From the NCBI RefSeq assembly GCF_003176895.1, contig NZ_QGTD01000003.1:27793-91792 (forward strand): a DNA stretch of 64,000 nucleotides, in the 5' to 3' direction. The position numbers and the translations under genes were made by a program. Below are positions 9,077 to 17,757 of the stretch, in pieces (position 1 is the stretch's first letter; each line of letters begins with the position of its first letter). The stretch comes from Gracilibacillus dipsosauri (GTDB lineage Bacteria > Bacillota > Bacilli > Bacillales > Amphibacillaceae). Below the pieces are notes generated by a model. The model had not been told where the DNA came from. It made no database searches and saw only the letters and a program-made list of their open reading frames with translations.

Positions 9077-10240
9077 TCAGAGCTTAATCCAACGTCTTTC
9101 CTCCGCAGATTGTTCAATCGCATCAAGCAATTTTTGATTTTGGACACCATCCTCAAAATTCGGTGCTGGTTGGTAATCCTCTGCAATCCCTCGGAAAAAT
9201 TCGTCAATTAAATGAATAAACGTATGCTCATAGCCAATGATATGCCCAGCAGGCCAGTACGCTCCAACATATGGATGCACTTCCTCGGTACAATTGATTA
9301 AACGGAAGCCTTGCTCTCCTTCCTCATCACTCGCTAAGTAGAGTTCTAGGTTATTCATATTTTCCATATCCCAACGAACAGAGCCTTTCTCCCCATTGAT
9401 TTCAAATTTATTCTTATTGCGATTACCATTAGCAAAACGAGTTGCTTCAAATGTCCCTAGTGCTCCATTCTCAAATCGAGCGAGAAACGCTACAGCATCA
9501 TCCACCGTGACCTCACCCATTTTCGTTGAATCGCCTTTCGCACTTAAACCACCCGTCATTTCACCAATTGGACGTTCTTTAATAAAGGTTTCCATTGTCG
9601 CAACAATTTCGGTGAATTCTCCAATCAAAAAACGAGCAAGGTCAATACTATGTGCACCGATATCCCCTAAGGCACCAGATCCAGACACTTCCTTTTTCAA
9701 GCGCCAGACTAGTGGAAAGCTAGGATCAATGATGAAATCCTGTAAATAATGAGCACGATAATGGAAAATACGTCCAAGCTTGCCTTGTTCGATCAGCTTT
9801 TTGGCAAACTGTACAGCAGGGGCAAAGCGATAATTATGACAAATCATGTGCTTTACCCCGTTCTTCTTCACTGCTGCTAGCATTTGCTCTGCTTCTTCCA
9901 CAGTTAGCGCAAGAGGCTTTTCTGTAATGATATGCTTACCCGCTTCTGCTGCCGCAATCGCAATTTCGGCATGTGTATGGTTCGGTGTCACAATATCAAT
10001 CACATCAATATCGTCTCGCTCCACTACTTTTCGCCAATCGGTTTCATAGCTTTCCCAGCCCATTTTTTCTTGTGCTTCCTTCACGGCCTCTTCATTTCTT
10101 CCAGCAATGACTTTTAGCTCAGGCTTTAATGGATTGTCAAAATAAAATGGTAAATCACGATAAGCATGACTATGTGCTTTTCCCATAAATTGATATCCTA
10201 TCATTCCAATTCTTACAGGTTTACTTGTTATGCCCACCAC
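9077..10240 (-). CDS. Gfo/Idh/MocA family oxidoreductase (second of the operon)
   Basis: NAD(P)-dependent sugar or cyclitol dehydrogenase. The N-terminal Rossmann fold starts at VRIGMIGYQFMGKAHSHAY, the EKPLALT motif of the family is present, and GALGDIGAHSIDLARFL carries the catalytic aspartate and histidine. The length of 387 is typical. The GTG start overlaps the end of the upstream isomerase gene by 13 bases, so translation is probably coupled. It differs clearly from the other Gfo/Idh protein in the operon, so the two likely act at different steps. Known relatives oxidise inositols, glucosides at C3, or UDP-sugars. Confidence 0.9.
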   Translation of the reverse strand: MVGITSKPVRIGMIGYQFMGKAHSHAYRDLPFYFDNPLKPELKVIAGRNEEAVKEAQEKMGWESYETDWRKVVERDDIDVIDIVTPNHTHAEIAIAAAEAGKHIITEKPLALTVEEAEQMLAAVKKNGVKHMICHNYRFAPAVQFAKKLIEQGKLGRIFHYRAHYLQDFIIDPSFPLVWRLKKEVSGSGALGDIGAHSIDLARFLIGEFTEIVATMETFIKERPIGEMTGGLSAKGDSTKMGEVTVDDAVAFLARFENGALGTFEATRFANGNRNKNKFEINGEKGSVRWDMENMNNLELYLASDEEGEQGFRLINCTEEVHPYVGAYWPAGHIIGYEHTFIHLIDEFFRGIAEDYQPAPNFEDGVQNQKLLDAIEQSAEERRWIKL

Positions 10241-11202
10241 ATTTCACCAACCTTTTCTTTGATTAATGCATTTTTCAATACTTCTACGGCTTTATGAAAC
10301 CCTTCCTCAACAGACATTAAACTATCCTCATGCTCGATCGAGATAGCTCCTTCATAACCGATCAGCTGTAATGCACTGATGATTCGCTTCCACTCTTCCT
10401 CTCCATGACCATAGCCAACGGTTCGGAATATCCATGCCCTATTTAATTCATCACTGTATGGTTTCGTATCAAGTACACCGTTTGCTTTTGTATTTTGCTC
10501 ATCCATTCCTGTATCCTTTGCATGAAAATGGTACAGTGCCTTATGCTTCCCTAACTCTTTAATGCTGACAACAGGATCCATCTGCTGCCAATATAAATGG
10601 CTTGGGTCAAAGTTAACACCAATTTGGTTTCCACAGACTTCTCTTAATTTTAGGGCGGTTTCATTATTGTAGACAACAAAGCCAGGATGTGGCTCAATCG
10701 CTACTCGTACACCGTGTTCCGCCAAGAAGTCATTTTGCTTCTTCCAATACGGAATGACGCGCTCTTGCCATTGCCATTCGAGTACTTCAGGGTGATCATC
10801 TGGCCATGCAGCAGTTACCCATACTGGATACTTCGAATGCTCTGATTCTCCTGGGCATCCTGAGAAGGTGATCACCGTATTTACCCCGATCTTTTCAGCA
10901 AGTAGGACGGTTTTTTCAAATTGCTTATGATGCTGTTCGCTTATTGCTTTGTTCGGGTGAAGGGGGTTTCCATGACAGCTAAGGGCACTAATTTCTAAGT
11001 TTCTTTGCTCAAATGCTTCTTTAAAGGCAGATAGCTTTCCTTCATCTGCTAATAATTCATCGGGATTACAATGGGCATTACCTGGATAGCCCCCTGTGCC
11101 AATCTCCACCGTCTCAAGACCTGCTTCTGCTACCTTATCCAAAGCTTCCTCCAATGACTTATCACCAAATAGTACAGCAAATACACCTAACTTCATTTCC
11201 AT
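10228..11202 (-). CDS. Sugar phosphate isomerase/epimerase-like TIM barrel
   Basis: Xylose-isomerase-like TIM barrel (AP endonuclease 2 family) of 324 residues. Metal-ligand segments are visible: VAIEPHPGFVVYN, GVNFDPSHLYWQQMD, LYHFHAKDTG and the terminal SIEHED. Members isomerise or epimerise sugars, or act on 3-keto-glycosides when paired with Gfo/Idh dehydrogenases. I chose the ATG at 11202 with AAAGGA 7 bases upstream over the GTG at 11205. It sits between two Gfo/Idh genes, which fits the oxidise-then-rearrange type of pathway; this is inference. Confidence 0.88.
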   Translation of the reverse strand: MEMKLGVFAVLFGDKSLEEALDKVAEAGLETVEIGTGGYPGNAHCNPDELLADEGKLSAFKEAFEQRNLEISALSCHGNPLHPNKAISEQHHKQFEKTVLLAEKIGVNTVITFSGCPGESEHSKYPVWVTAAWPDDHPEVLEWQWQERVIPYWKKQNDFLAEHGVRVAIEPHPGFVVYNNETALKLREVCGNQIGVNFDPSHLYWQQMDPVVSIKELGKHKALYHFHAKDTGMDEQNTKANGVLDTKPYSDELNRAWIFRTVGYGHGEEEWKRIISALQLIGYEGAISIEHEDSLMSVEEGFHKAVEVLKNALIKEKVGEMWWA

Positions 11203-11249
11203 CACCTAATCCTTTCTGCAAAATGATTGGTAAAACTCACTCATCGTTT

Positions 11250-12350
11250 TTATGCAAAATAGTCCTCAGCTATTCCTTCTGGTAACGGCTCTGGCTGTTT
11301 GCAATGGCTTGGAACAATATAATGCTTCCCATCTGATGAGGCATCATGTATCCCATGCATAATATCTAACACATGGTAGGCGAGCGTTCCATCTGTTCTT
11401 GCAGTTCGTTTGGCTAAAATAGCATCGACCATCTCAGCAACCCCTAAGCCCCGACTATTATCGGTAAACCCATGTGTTAAAGGAACCTCAGTCCAATCAC
11501 TGTCGTCTTTTCTTCGAATCATAACAGGGCCACCGAATGTATTCGGATCTGGAACGATCATGCTTCCTTCTGTCCCATATATCTCGATATGTGGTAATCC
11601 ATGATGCCATGTATCAAAGCTCATGACCATGGAAGCGACGGCACCATTTTCAAAATCTAAAACACTATTAATCTGTGTTGGAGTTTCGACCTTAATCTTC
11701 TCGCCATACTTTTGTTTACTAGTAATCGTACGTTCCTTATAGGTCATTTGGGCAGACCCTGTTACGCGACTGATTGGCCCAATTAATGCAATAAGGGCTG
11801 TTAAATAATAAGGACCCATATCGAATAAAGGACCACCACCTACCTGATAATAAAAGGCAGGATCCGGATGCCAACGCTCGTGTCCTGGGATCATCATAAA
11901 CGCCGTAGCTGAAATAGGCTTGCCAATCACACCATCATCCAAAAGCTTCTTACATGTTTGAATCCCTCCCCCTAAGAAGGTATCAGGTGCATTTCCGATA
12001 TATAATCCTTTTTCTTTGGCTAACTCTAGCATTTTATTCGCTTCTTCTCTTGTAACTGCTAGAGGCTTTTCGCCATATACATGCTTGCCATTTTCCAATG
12101 CCTTTATCGCTATCTCCGCATGAACAGCTGGTATCGTCAAATTAATAACGAAATCAATTTCAGGATCTAACAAAAGCTCCTCTGTCGTATAGGCCTTTGG
12201 AACGCCATATTCCGCTGCATGACTTTTGGCACGATCAAGCACCAAATCTGCCACGGCTTGAATCGTGTAATTCTTAAAGCGTTTTGCATTTTCCAAATAG
12301 ATTCGACTAATATTTCCACAACCAATAATACCTACATTTAATTGATTCAT
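11250..12350 (-). CDS. Gfo/Idh/MocA family oxidoreductase (first of the operon)
   Basis: NAD(P)-dependent sugar dehydrogenase family. It has VGIIGCGNISRIYLENA (nucleotide-binding glycine loop), GEKPLAVTREEA and the active-site stretch GGGPLFDMGPYYLTALIAL, where the usual Gxx(D)xGxH segment carries a tyrosine in place of the histidine. The protein has 366 residues. TAGGAG lies 7 bases before the ATG. The gap to the upstream ThuA gene is only 10 bases. The altered active-site position could mean a different substrate or proton shuttle from the second Gfo/Idh protein of the operon. Confidence 0.9.
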   Translation of the reverse strand: MNQLNVGIIGCGNISRIYLENAKRFKNYTIQAVADLVLDRAKSHAAEYGVPKAYTTEELLLDPEIDFVINLTIPAVHAEIAIKALENGKHVYGEKPLAVTREEANKMLELAKEKGLYIGNAPDTFLGGGIQTCKKLLDDGVIGKPISATAFMMIPGHERWHPDPAFYYQVGGGPLFDMGPYYLTALIALIGPISRVTGSAQMTYKERTITSKQKYGEKIKVETPTQINSVLDFENGAVASMVMSFDTWHHGLPHIEIYGTEGSMIVPDPNTFGGPVMIRRKDDSDWTEVPLTHGFTDNSRGLGVAEMVDAILAKRTARTDGTLAYHVLDIMHGIHDASSDGKHYIVPSHCKQPEPLPEGIAEDYFA

Positions 12351-12360
12351 GCTTCCACTC

Positions 12361-13011
12361 CTATCTGCTTGCCCAAGTCATACCTCTTTGCATTAATTGA
12401 AGTACCTCTGGCATTTTGACAATTTCCGCGACATGACCTAACCCACAGTAATAAACCTTTCCCTCTCCCCATTTTTTCGTCCATACAACTGGCATATCCA
12501 CTTCTCCGTTTGTTTGATATGGTCCTTCTGCAACAGGGAAGCGAGTCGTTGCATGAACATGAATGGCCGGATCAACATGCATATAATATTGCTCAGATAC
12601 TACTGTAAAATCCTCCATTCCTTCTGTTAACGGATGATCTGGATCCTTGATATGCACCTTGTATTCTACTCCATCATTACCAGGGTGTGCGACCCATTGG
12701 CCACCAACCATAAATTGATAGTCTACCTCCATCCGAAAGGAATCACCCATTCCACCATGAAGTCCTGCCAATCCTGTGCCCTGTTCAACTGCTTTCAATA
12801 ACGGCTGTAGCTGATCCTGTTCGATTGTACCTTGTGTCCAGTTTGGTACAATCAAATCATATTCTGTCAGATCATCTTCTTTCAGTGTCTCTAACGTATC
12901 CGTGATTTTAACCTGAAAATCCTTTTCTTCTAATAAACCTGCTAGTATATCTGCTACTTGTTTTGGTTCATGTCCTTCCCAACCACCTTGAAAGATTAAT
13001 GCTTTTTTCAA
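12361..13011 (-). CDS. ThuA-like domain protein
   Basis: ThuA family (class I glutamine amidotransferase-like fold), 216 residues. The ThuA segments LIFQGGWEGHEP, GLAGLHGGMGDSF, QFMVGGQWVAHPG and GKVYYCGLGHVAE are visible. In rhizobia ThuA works with the Gfo/Idh dehydrogenase ThuB in oxidation of trehalose to a 3-keto sugar, so its place beside two Gfo/Idh genes supports a glycoside-oxidation pathway. The start is a TTG at 13011 with GGAGG upstream. There is no signal peptide, so it acts in the cytosol. Confidence 0.88.
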   Translation of the reverse strand: MKKALIFQGGWEGHEPKQVADILAGLLEEKDFQVKITDTLETLKEDDLTEYDLIVPNWTQGTIEQDQLQPLLKAVEQGTGLAGLHGGMGDSFRMEVDYQFMVGGQWVAHPGNDGVEYKVHIKDPDHPLTEGMEDFTVVSEQYYMHVDPAIHVHATTRFPVAEGPYQTNGEVDMPVVWTKKWGEGKVYYCGLGHVAEIVKMPEVLQLMQRGMTWASR

Positions 13012-13023
13012 GAAAATTACCTC

Positions 13024-14598
13024 CTATGTTAAAATATTATAGTTAAAATAATCAAAATCAGCTTTTTTATGCTGTCCACTCAGATCCTGTGCGGCCATAC
13101 CGACAAACGTTCCTGTAAATCGTACATAATCAGAATCGTCGTCTGATAAGTGACCAATGTCTATTTTTTCGCCAATCTGCTGCCATTCATCTGTATCTAA
13201 TCGGTAGTAAAATTGTAATAAATGATCATGAATGACTGCTTTTAAATAGATTGGTTGATCGTTAGGAAGTGCGATATCCTTTTCTAGCAATTCTTCATAG
13301 CTTCCATATTTTGTTTCGATGATTCCAATACATTTTCCTAAGGTTTCGTGTTCTGTTATGCGTAAATACACATGATCCTCTGTATCATAATAAATCATCA
13401 ATCCTGCCATTTGCTGGAAATTTTCTGGTTCAAATTCTACAGAGGTCTCTAATTCTACTTGGAAATGCTCAAGTCGCCTCATTACCATACTCTGACGATG
13501 AAACGAATTCATCGATTCTTCCCCATATAGACGGAGATAACCAGGACGGTCTTTAAGCGAATACCATTTTTCTTCAAAGGTCCTTCTTAATGCATTCCAA
13601 TGTAAAGCTAGTGTCTCTTCATTAAAATCATCGTGAAGCGGAATGGTTACTGCTTCTGACACTGGCAGATCAGGTGCCGGTACTTCCTTGCTTGGGTTTG
13701 GACCATTTTCGATACGAAGCCAATCATCGTCTGTCCAGTAGCATTTTTGTATAGCCGTTTCTCTACCTAAAATACTTTTTTTATCGATCACAGGTCGCCC
13801 ACATAAATGTGCCATATACCATTCTCCATTTTGTGTTTCGACCAAGCAACCATGTCCCGCTTTTTGCAACTGATCTTCATCAGACTTATCAGAGGTTAAG
13901 ATCGGGTTCATTGGATCCACCTCATATGGACCAAAAAGCGATCGAGAGCGAGCCATTGTTGCTGCATGATCATATTCTGTGCCACCTTCGGCTGTTAATA
14001 AATAGTAGTAGCCATTTCTTTTGTATACGTGTGGTGCTTCCGTTTTTCTTAACTCTGTCCCTTTAAAGATATTTCGTATTGGTCCGACTAATTTTTGCTC
14101 TTTAACGGAATATTCCTGTAGAGCGATACCCGCAAAAGAGTTCGTGCCCTTGCGATGATCCCAAATCATATTGACTAACCACTTCTTCCCATCCTCATCA
14201 TGGAATAAGGATGGATCAAAGCCACTACTATTTAGATAAATTGGGTCTGACCATGGCCCTGTAATACTTTCTGCTGTCACTAAATAGTTATGGGTATCCT
14301 TAAATGCTCCCTTTCTACTCTTCACATCCGTAAAAATAAGATAATAAGTTCCATCTGAATAGGAAAGACATGGTGCCCAAACACCGCCTGAGTTCAAATT
14401 TCCTAGCATGTTAAGCTGGGAGGAACGTGTAAGAGGATAACCTATCAGTTCCCAGTTCACTAAGTCCCTAGAATGATAGATTTGTACACCTGGAAACCAT
14501 TCAAAAGTAGATACAGCTATGTAATAATTATCCTCTACTCGAAGTATCGATGGATCCGGATTAAACCCAAGTAATACAGGATTTTGAATCATTTTCAT
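13024..14598 (-). CDS. Glycoside hydrolase family 43, beta-xylosidase/arabinofuranosidase-like
   Basis: Cytosolic GH43 enzyme (no signal peptide) that releases xylose or arabinose from imported oligosaccharides. The five-bladed propeller occupies residues 1-310, with the catalytic triad positions D15 (FNPDPS), D128 (SGFDPSLF) and E187 (KTEAPHVYK). Residues 325-524 form the C-terminal beta-sandwich typical of the XynB-type GH43 group. The protein has 524 residues. It is the first gene of a six-gene operon with a cre element and a promoter just upstream, so carbon catabolite repression is likely. Substrate (xylosyl or arabinosyl) cannot be decided from sequence alone. Confidence 0.93.
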   Translation of the reverse strand: MKMIQNPVLLGFNPDPSILRVEDNYYIAVSTFEWFPGVQIYHSRDLVNWELIGYPLTRSSQLNMLGNLNSGGVWAPCLSYSDGTYYLIFTDVKSRKGAFKDTHNYLVTAESITGPWSDPIYLNSSGFDPSLFHDEDGKKWLVNMIWDHRKGTNSFAGIALQEYSVKEQKLVGPIRNIFKGTELRKTEAPHVYKRNGYYYLLTAEGGTEYDHAATMARSRSLFGPYEVDPMNPILTSDKSDEDQLQKAGHGCLVETQNGEWYMAHLCGRPVIDKKSILGRETAIQKCYWTDDDWLRIENGPNPSKEVPAPDLPVSEAVTIPLHDDFNEETLALHWNALRRTFEEKWYSLKDRPGYLRLYGEESMNSFHRQSMVMRRLEHFQVELETSVEFEPENFQQMAGLMIYYDTEDHVYLRITEHETLGKCIGIIETKYGSYEELLEKDIALPNDQPIYLKAVIHDHLLQFYYRLDTDEWQQIGEKIDIGHLSDDDSDYVRFTGTFVGMAAQDLSGQHKKADFDYFNYNILT

Positions 14599-14627
14599 GG
14601 TTGACTCTCCTTCCTTCCGCCTCTAAT

Positions 14628-14641
14628 TGATAGCGTTATCA
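14628..14641 (-). promoter_or_regulatory. cre (CcpA) site, or LacI-type operator, of the GH43 operon
   Basis: TGATAGCGTTATCA matches the cre consensus TGWNANCGNTNWCA at every defined position and is nearly palindromic. It lies between the predicted promoter and the GH43 start codon, a position suited to roadblock repression. A dedicated LacI-family regulator could also use it. Confidence 0.75.
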
Positions 14642-14677
14642 TATTTTATCATGGTTCTTTCTGTTTTTCTATATTCT

Positions 14678-14705
14678 ATTATAACTAAGTTTATCCAAAC
14701 AACAA
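14678..14705 (-). promoter_or_regulatory. Predicted sigma-A promoter of the GH43 operon
   Basis: On the minus strand TTGTTG and TATAAT are separated by 16 bases. The predicted start of transcription is about 30 bases upstream of the cre element. Confidence 0.55.
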
Positions 14706-14803
14706 ACTATTTTGCCATATTTATGACGAATTTTTTTTATTTTATGTACTATCCTACCAAACTAGAACTTATAATATAATAAAAATAAAAAGGAAGCGAT
14801 AGG

Positions 14804-15493
14804 ATGAAACGAAAAATCACGCTGATAGTCTGTTGTTTTATTGGAATAGTATGCCTTCTGTTTGCTTCAGCCTATTACCTTATGAATGCAAGAAGTTTTC
14901 AGATTTTTGGAGGACTAACCAATCAAGTAGAAACAGATGAGTTGGTGGTGGCTCTAACCTTTGATGATGGGCCGACTGAAAAGGTAGATGCTATTCTCGC
15001 ATTATTGGATGATTATCAAGCAAAAGCTACGTTCTTTTTAATAGGGAAGGATATGAAGAACAACCCACAACAAACTAGAAAAATTGTAGAGGCTGGCCAT
15101 CAAATTGGAAATCACACCTTTTCTCATGAAAGAATGATATTCCAATCACAACAATTTATTAAGCAGGAAATAACGAAGACAGATCAATTAATTCGCGAGG
15201 CAGGCTATCAAGAAGAAATTGATTTCCGTCCTCCTTTTGGCAAAAAGCTTTTCGGTCTACCCTATTATTTATCGAAGCACGATCGAGAAACGATTACATG
15301 GAACATAGAACCAGATACAGCAGAGGATAAGTTAGCGTATGTGCAAGAAAAAATAGAACCAGGCTCCATTATCCTTTTACACCCGATGTATGATCAATCA
15401 GGTGAAGAGCTTCAGCTATTGGAAGAAATCCTTCAATTATTAACGAGTCAAGGCTACTCCTTTATTACAGTGGATGAATTGCAGAATTTATAA
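14804..15493 (+). CDS. Polysaccharide deacetylase (CE4, NodB domain), membrane-anchored
   Basis: Removes N- or O-acetyl groups from peptidoglycan or other polysaccharides outside the cell. One N-terminal signal-anchor helix (about 5-27) is followed by the NodB domain with motif 1 TFDDGP, motif 2 GNHTFSH (metal histidines), motif 3 FRPPFGK and a late ILLHPMY (catalytic histidine). It is 229 residues long, the minimal size for the family. AAGGAAG lies upstream of the ATG. It is divergent from the GH43 operon. All metal ligands seem present, so it is probably active; the substrate is not evident. Confidence 0.92.
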   Translation: MKRKITLIVCCFIGIVCLLFASAYYLMNARSFQIFGGLTNQVETDELVVALTFDDGPTEKVDAILALLDDYQAKATFFLIGKDMKNNPQQTRKIVEAGHQIGNHTFSHERMIFQSQQFIKQEITKTDQLIREAGYQEEIDFRPPFGKKLFGLPYYLSKHDRETITWNIEPDTAEDKLAYVQEKIEPGSIILLHPMYDQSGEELQLLEEILQLLTSQGYSFITVDELQNL

Positions 15494-15523
15494 GATAGAC
15501 TTATTGTGAATTCTAATCAAATT

Positions 15524-15566
15524 CTCATTTTTCTCTTATTCTTCTCTCATTTCTAAAAGGTATAGT
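15524..15566 (+). promoter_or_regulatory. Three 11-bp-phased direct repeats plus -10 box, OmpR-type operator
   Basis: CTCATT (15524), CTTATT (15535) and CTCATT (15546) recur exactly every 11 bases, the helical repeat typical of tandem OmpR/PhoB-family response-regulator sites. The last repeat overlaps the expected -35 position, and the -10 box TATAGT lies at 15561. No good -35 is present, so this looks like an activator-dependent promoter for the PepSY gene. Confidence 0.65.
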
Positions 15567-15598
15567 GAAGATGAATAGAAATGAAGGAGGAAGAAAAC

Positions 15599-16147
15599 AT
15601 GAAAAAAGTACTATTAGTAGGAGCAGCTGTCACAACCGTTATTTTTGGTGGAGTCACGATTGCATGGGCTTCCACTGATAATCAGGAAGCGATAACGGCC
15701 GAACAAGCTTTGAAAACAGCATTTGCGCAGGCTGACGGATTTATCGAGGAAGTTGATCTTTCCTTCGAAGAGGATGATCATTATTACGAAGTAGAAATCG
15801 AAAGCAGAACCGGTGAATATGAATTTCAAGTCGATGCCTCTACTGGAAAACTACTGAAATCACAGGATCGTACCAAGGAAGATGCAGAAGAGTATGATGA
15901 TACGCATTATCCAAATAAGCCAGCCAATCTAACATCCTTTACTGAGTATAGTACAGTCGTCGAACAAGTCGACACAAACGGATTAACATTCCATTTGGAA
16001 AAAGATAATCCCGGGAGTCGAATTATGTTTCTTGTCAATGGGGATAAAGAGAAACAGTATAAAATCATCTACAAAAAAGAGGAGCATTTTCTAAAAATTA
16101 TTGATCTAATGGAAAATGACCAAGTATACAGTGGATTTATTTCTTAG
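15599..16147 (+). CDS. Secreted/anchored PepSY-domain protein
   Basis: Probable extracytoplasmic regulator or protease-inhibitor-like protein. It has an N-terminal hydrophobic signal or anchor (about 1-22) and a PepSY domain at about 28-85 (EQALKTAFAQADGFIEEVDL, then YEVEIESRTGEYEFQVDASTGKLL). The C-terminal ~95 residues form an acidic domain I do not recognise. I chose the second ATG at 15599 because GGAGGAAG precedes it by 5 bases. Upstream phased repeats suggest control by a two-component system, such as cell-envelope stress; the regulator is not adjacent. Confidence 0.85.
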   Translation: MKKVLLVGAAVTTVIFGGVTIAWASTDNQEAITAEQALKTAFAQADGFIEEVDLSFEEDDHYYEVEIESRTGEYEFQVDASTGKLLKSQDRTKEDAEEYDDTHYPNKPANLTSFTEYSTVVEQVDTNGLTFHLEKDNPGSRIMFLVNGDKEKQYKIIYKKEEHFLKIIDLMENDQVYSGFIS

Positions 16148-16221
16148 GATAGCGATCTATTTGCATTCCACTCTAGATAGGAAGATAATAGGATAGAGAA
16201 AGTAGAGAAAGGAAGCAAATA

Positions 16222-16869
16222 ATGGGATCTACACATGAATTTACGCTAGGAGAAGAAATCGCCAATGCTATTACCCATGGCATTGGAATGGTATTAAGTA
16301 TTGCGGGATTAGTCATTTTGATCGTAAATGCCTCACTATTCGGAACACCATGGCATATTGTTAGCTTTACTTTATTTGGTGTGACGATGGTATTACTTTA
16401 TACATCCTCGACTCTTGTACATAGCTTACCAAAGGGAAGAGCGAAAAATATTTTTGAAATACTGGATCATTCTTCGATTTATTTTTTTATTGCCGGATCT
16501 TACACCCCATTCTTATTCATCATTGTTAAAGGCTGGGAAGGCTGGACACTTTTTGGCGTCATTTGGGGGCTAGCCATTGGCGGGACTGTTTTCAAGGTGT
16601 TTTTCGTCAAGAAATTTTTAATGATTTCTACCCTTCTTTATGTTCTGATGGGCTGGCTAATTGTATTTGTATGGCCACCACTTGTCGACAACCTACATCC
16701 CAATGGGTTAATGCTTTTAATTATCGGCGGTGTGCTGTACACAGTTGGGGCTGTCTTCTATGTTTGGCGAGGCTTCAAATACCATCATGCAATTTGGCAT
16801 TTATTTGTATTAGGTGGTAGCATTACACACTTCTTTAGTGTACTATTATATGTTTTACCACTTTATTAA
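16222..16869 (+). CDS. Hemolysin III family (PAQR/TrhA-type) membrane protein
   Basis: Seven-helix membrane protein of the YqfA/TrhA group in the PAQR superfamily, linked in other bacteria to membrane-lipid homeostasis. It begins GEEIANAITHGIG, has LYTSSTLVHSLP and LDHSSIYFFIAGSYTPF, and ends with the metal-site histidines AIWHLFVLGGSITHF. The 215 residues are full length. GAAAGGAAG lies upstream of the ATG. It is a single gene followed by a terminator. The haemolysin name is historical; toxin function is not implied. Confidence 0.92.
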   Translation: MGSTHEFTLGEEIANAITHGIGMVLSIAGLVILIVNASLFGTPWHIVSFTLFGVTMVLLYTSSTLVHSLPKGRAKNIFEILDHSSIYFFIAGSYTPFLFIIVKGWEGWTLFGVIWGLAIGGTVFKVFFVKKFLMISTLLYVLMGWLIVFVWPPLVDNLHPNGLMLLIIGGVLYTVGAVFYVWRGFKYHHAIWHLFVLGGSITHFFSVLLYVLPLY

Positions 16870-16882
16870 AATGCTGCTGTTA

Positions 16883-16917
16883 CACTCCCTTTAGATAGCT
16901 GAAGGGAGTATTTTTTT
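16883..16917 (+). terminator. Terminator after the hemolysin III gene
   Basis: ACTCCCTT pairs with AAGGGAGT across a 10-base loop, followed by seven T residues, starting 14 bases after the stop codon. Confidence 0.85.
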
Positions 16918-17040
16918 ACTCAGAGCATCGTTTGTTATTTTTATTTTGGTTATCTCGTTTGATCGTTTGATACAACCATTATTATCTTGGTTATCTCGCC
17001 CTAATAGACCAACCCCCTGCTCCCCCTTAAACGCCTTTAA

Positions 17041-17355
17041 TCAAGAAATCAATTTCAAGCCAACAACCGATCCGATGATTAATAAAAGGAAGAAGATTCG
17101 TTTTCTATCCTTCGGTTCATGAAAGAACAACATACCAACTAGTACTCCACCTGCTGCACCTATTCCTGTCCAAATTGCATAAGCGGTACCCATGGAGATC
17201 GTTTCTAGAGCATAGGTTAAGCCAACAAAGCTAATCATAAAGCTTACGATCATCCCCAATAAATCGAATCCCTTTTTCGTCATATGCCATCTGCTAATCA
17301 TCATCACACCCGCTGTTTCGAATAAACCTGAAAGAACAAGTATAATCCAGTCCAT
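17041..17355 (-). CDS. ykkD: SMR-family guanidinium exporter subunit YkkD
   Basis: Small multidrug resistance protein with four helices, the second half of a heterodimeric pair. It has 104 residues, with the membrane glutamate at about position 13 (LSGLFETAGV) and the conserved GTAYAIWTGIGAAGG segment. It ends GLKLIS, like Bacillus subtilis YkkD. Its ATG overlaps the stop of ykkC (TAATG), so expression is coupled. The guanidine-I riboswitch upstream of the pair marks it as a guanidinium exporter rather than a general drug pump. Confidence 0.93.
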   Translation of the reverse strand: MDWIILVLSGLFETAGVMMISRWHMTKKGFDLLGMIVSFMISFVGLTYALETISMGTAYAIWTGIGAAGGVLVGMLFFHEPKDRKRIFFLLLIIGSVVGLKLIS

Positions 17356-17696
17356 TACGCTTCTCCTCCTTTATCCGCATGCTGATCTGTCGTTATTTTC
17401 AAACCAATTACTCCCACTAAAAGAAGCACAATAAGCAAAATCTTTCCGAGATGGAATTCTCCGCCAAAAACGAGCATCTCCATGGAAACAGTTCCTGCTG
17501 TCCCGAGCCCAACAAACACTGCATAGCTCGTACCTGCAGGAAGCTTTTGTCCACTCATTATCAGAAAATAAAAGCTGATAACAATAGCAACAAATGTGCC
17601 TGACCACTCCAGAACACTATCCGCATGTTTTAAACCGATCACCCATATTACCTCGAAAATTGCTGCAATAAAAACCTTTAACCATTCCTTATACAT
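17355..17696 (-). CDS. ykkC: SMR-family guanidinium exporter subunit YkkC
   Basis: Four-helix SMR protein of 113 residues, the first gene of the pair. The membrane glutamate at about 14 (AAIFEVIWVIGLKHAD) and the GTSYAVFVGLGTAGT motif are present, and the C-terminus KGGEA matches Bacillus YkkC. It probably forms a heterodimer with YkkD that exports guanidinium in exchange for protons. It is controlled by the adjoining guanidine-I riboswitch and terminator. GGGGG lies upstream of the ATG at 17696. Confidence 0.93.
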   Translation of the reverse strand: MYKEWLKVFIAAIFEVIWVIGLKHADSVLEWSGTFVAIVISFYFLIMSGQKLPAGTSYAVFVGLGTAGTVSMEMLVFGGEFHLGKILLIVLLLVGVIGLKITTDQHADKGGEA

Positions 17697-17720
17697 AAAA
17701 AAACCCCCTCTTCTTAAAAT

Positions 17721-17757
17721 AAAAAAGCCTAAGAGATTGATTCATCTCCCAGGCTTT
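17721..17757 (-). terminator. Riboswitch-controlled terminator of ykkCD
   Basis: On the minus strand AAGCCTGGGAGAT pairs with ATCTCTTAGGCTT (two G-U pairs), then a T-run. The 5' arm of the stem is the last conserved part of the guanidine-I aptamer, so ligand binding and termination exclude each other. Confidence 0.9.

Noticed and set aside
9037..9207. N-terminal extension of the zinc dehydrogenase (open frame to 9207)
   Set aside because: It overlaps the end of the preceding Gfo/Idh gene, has no domain similarity, and a GTG with a strong ribosome site at 9036 gives the normal family length.
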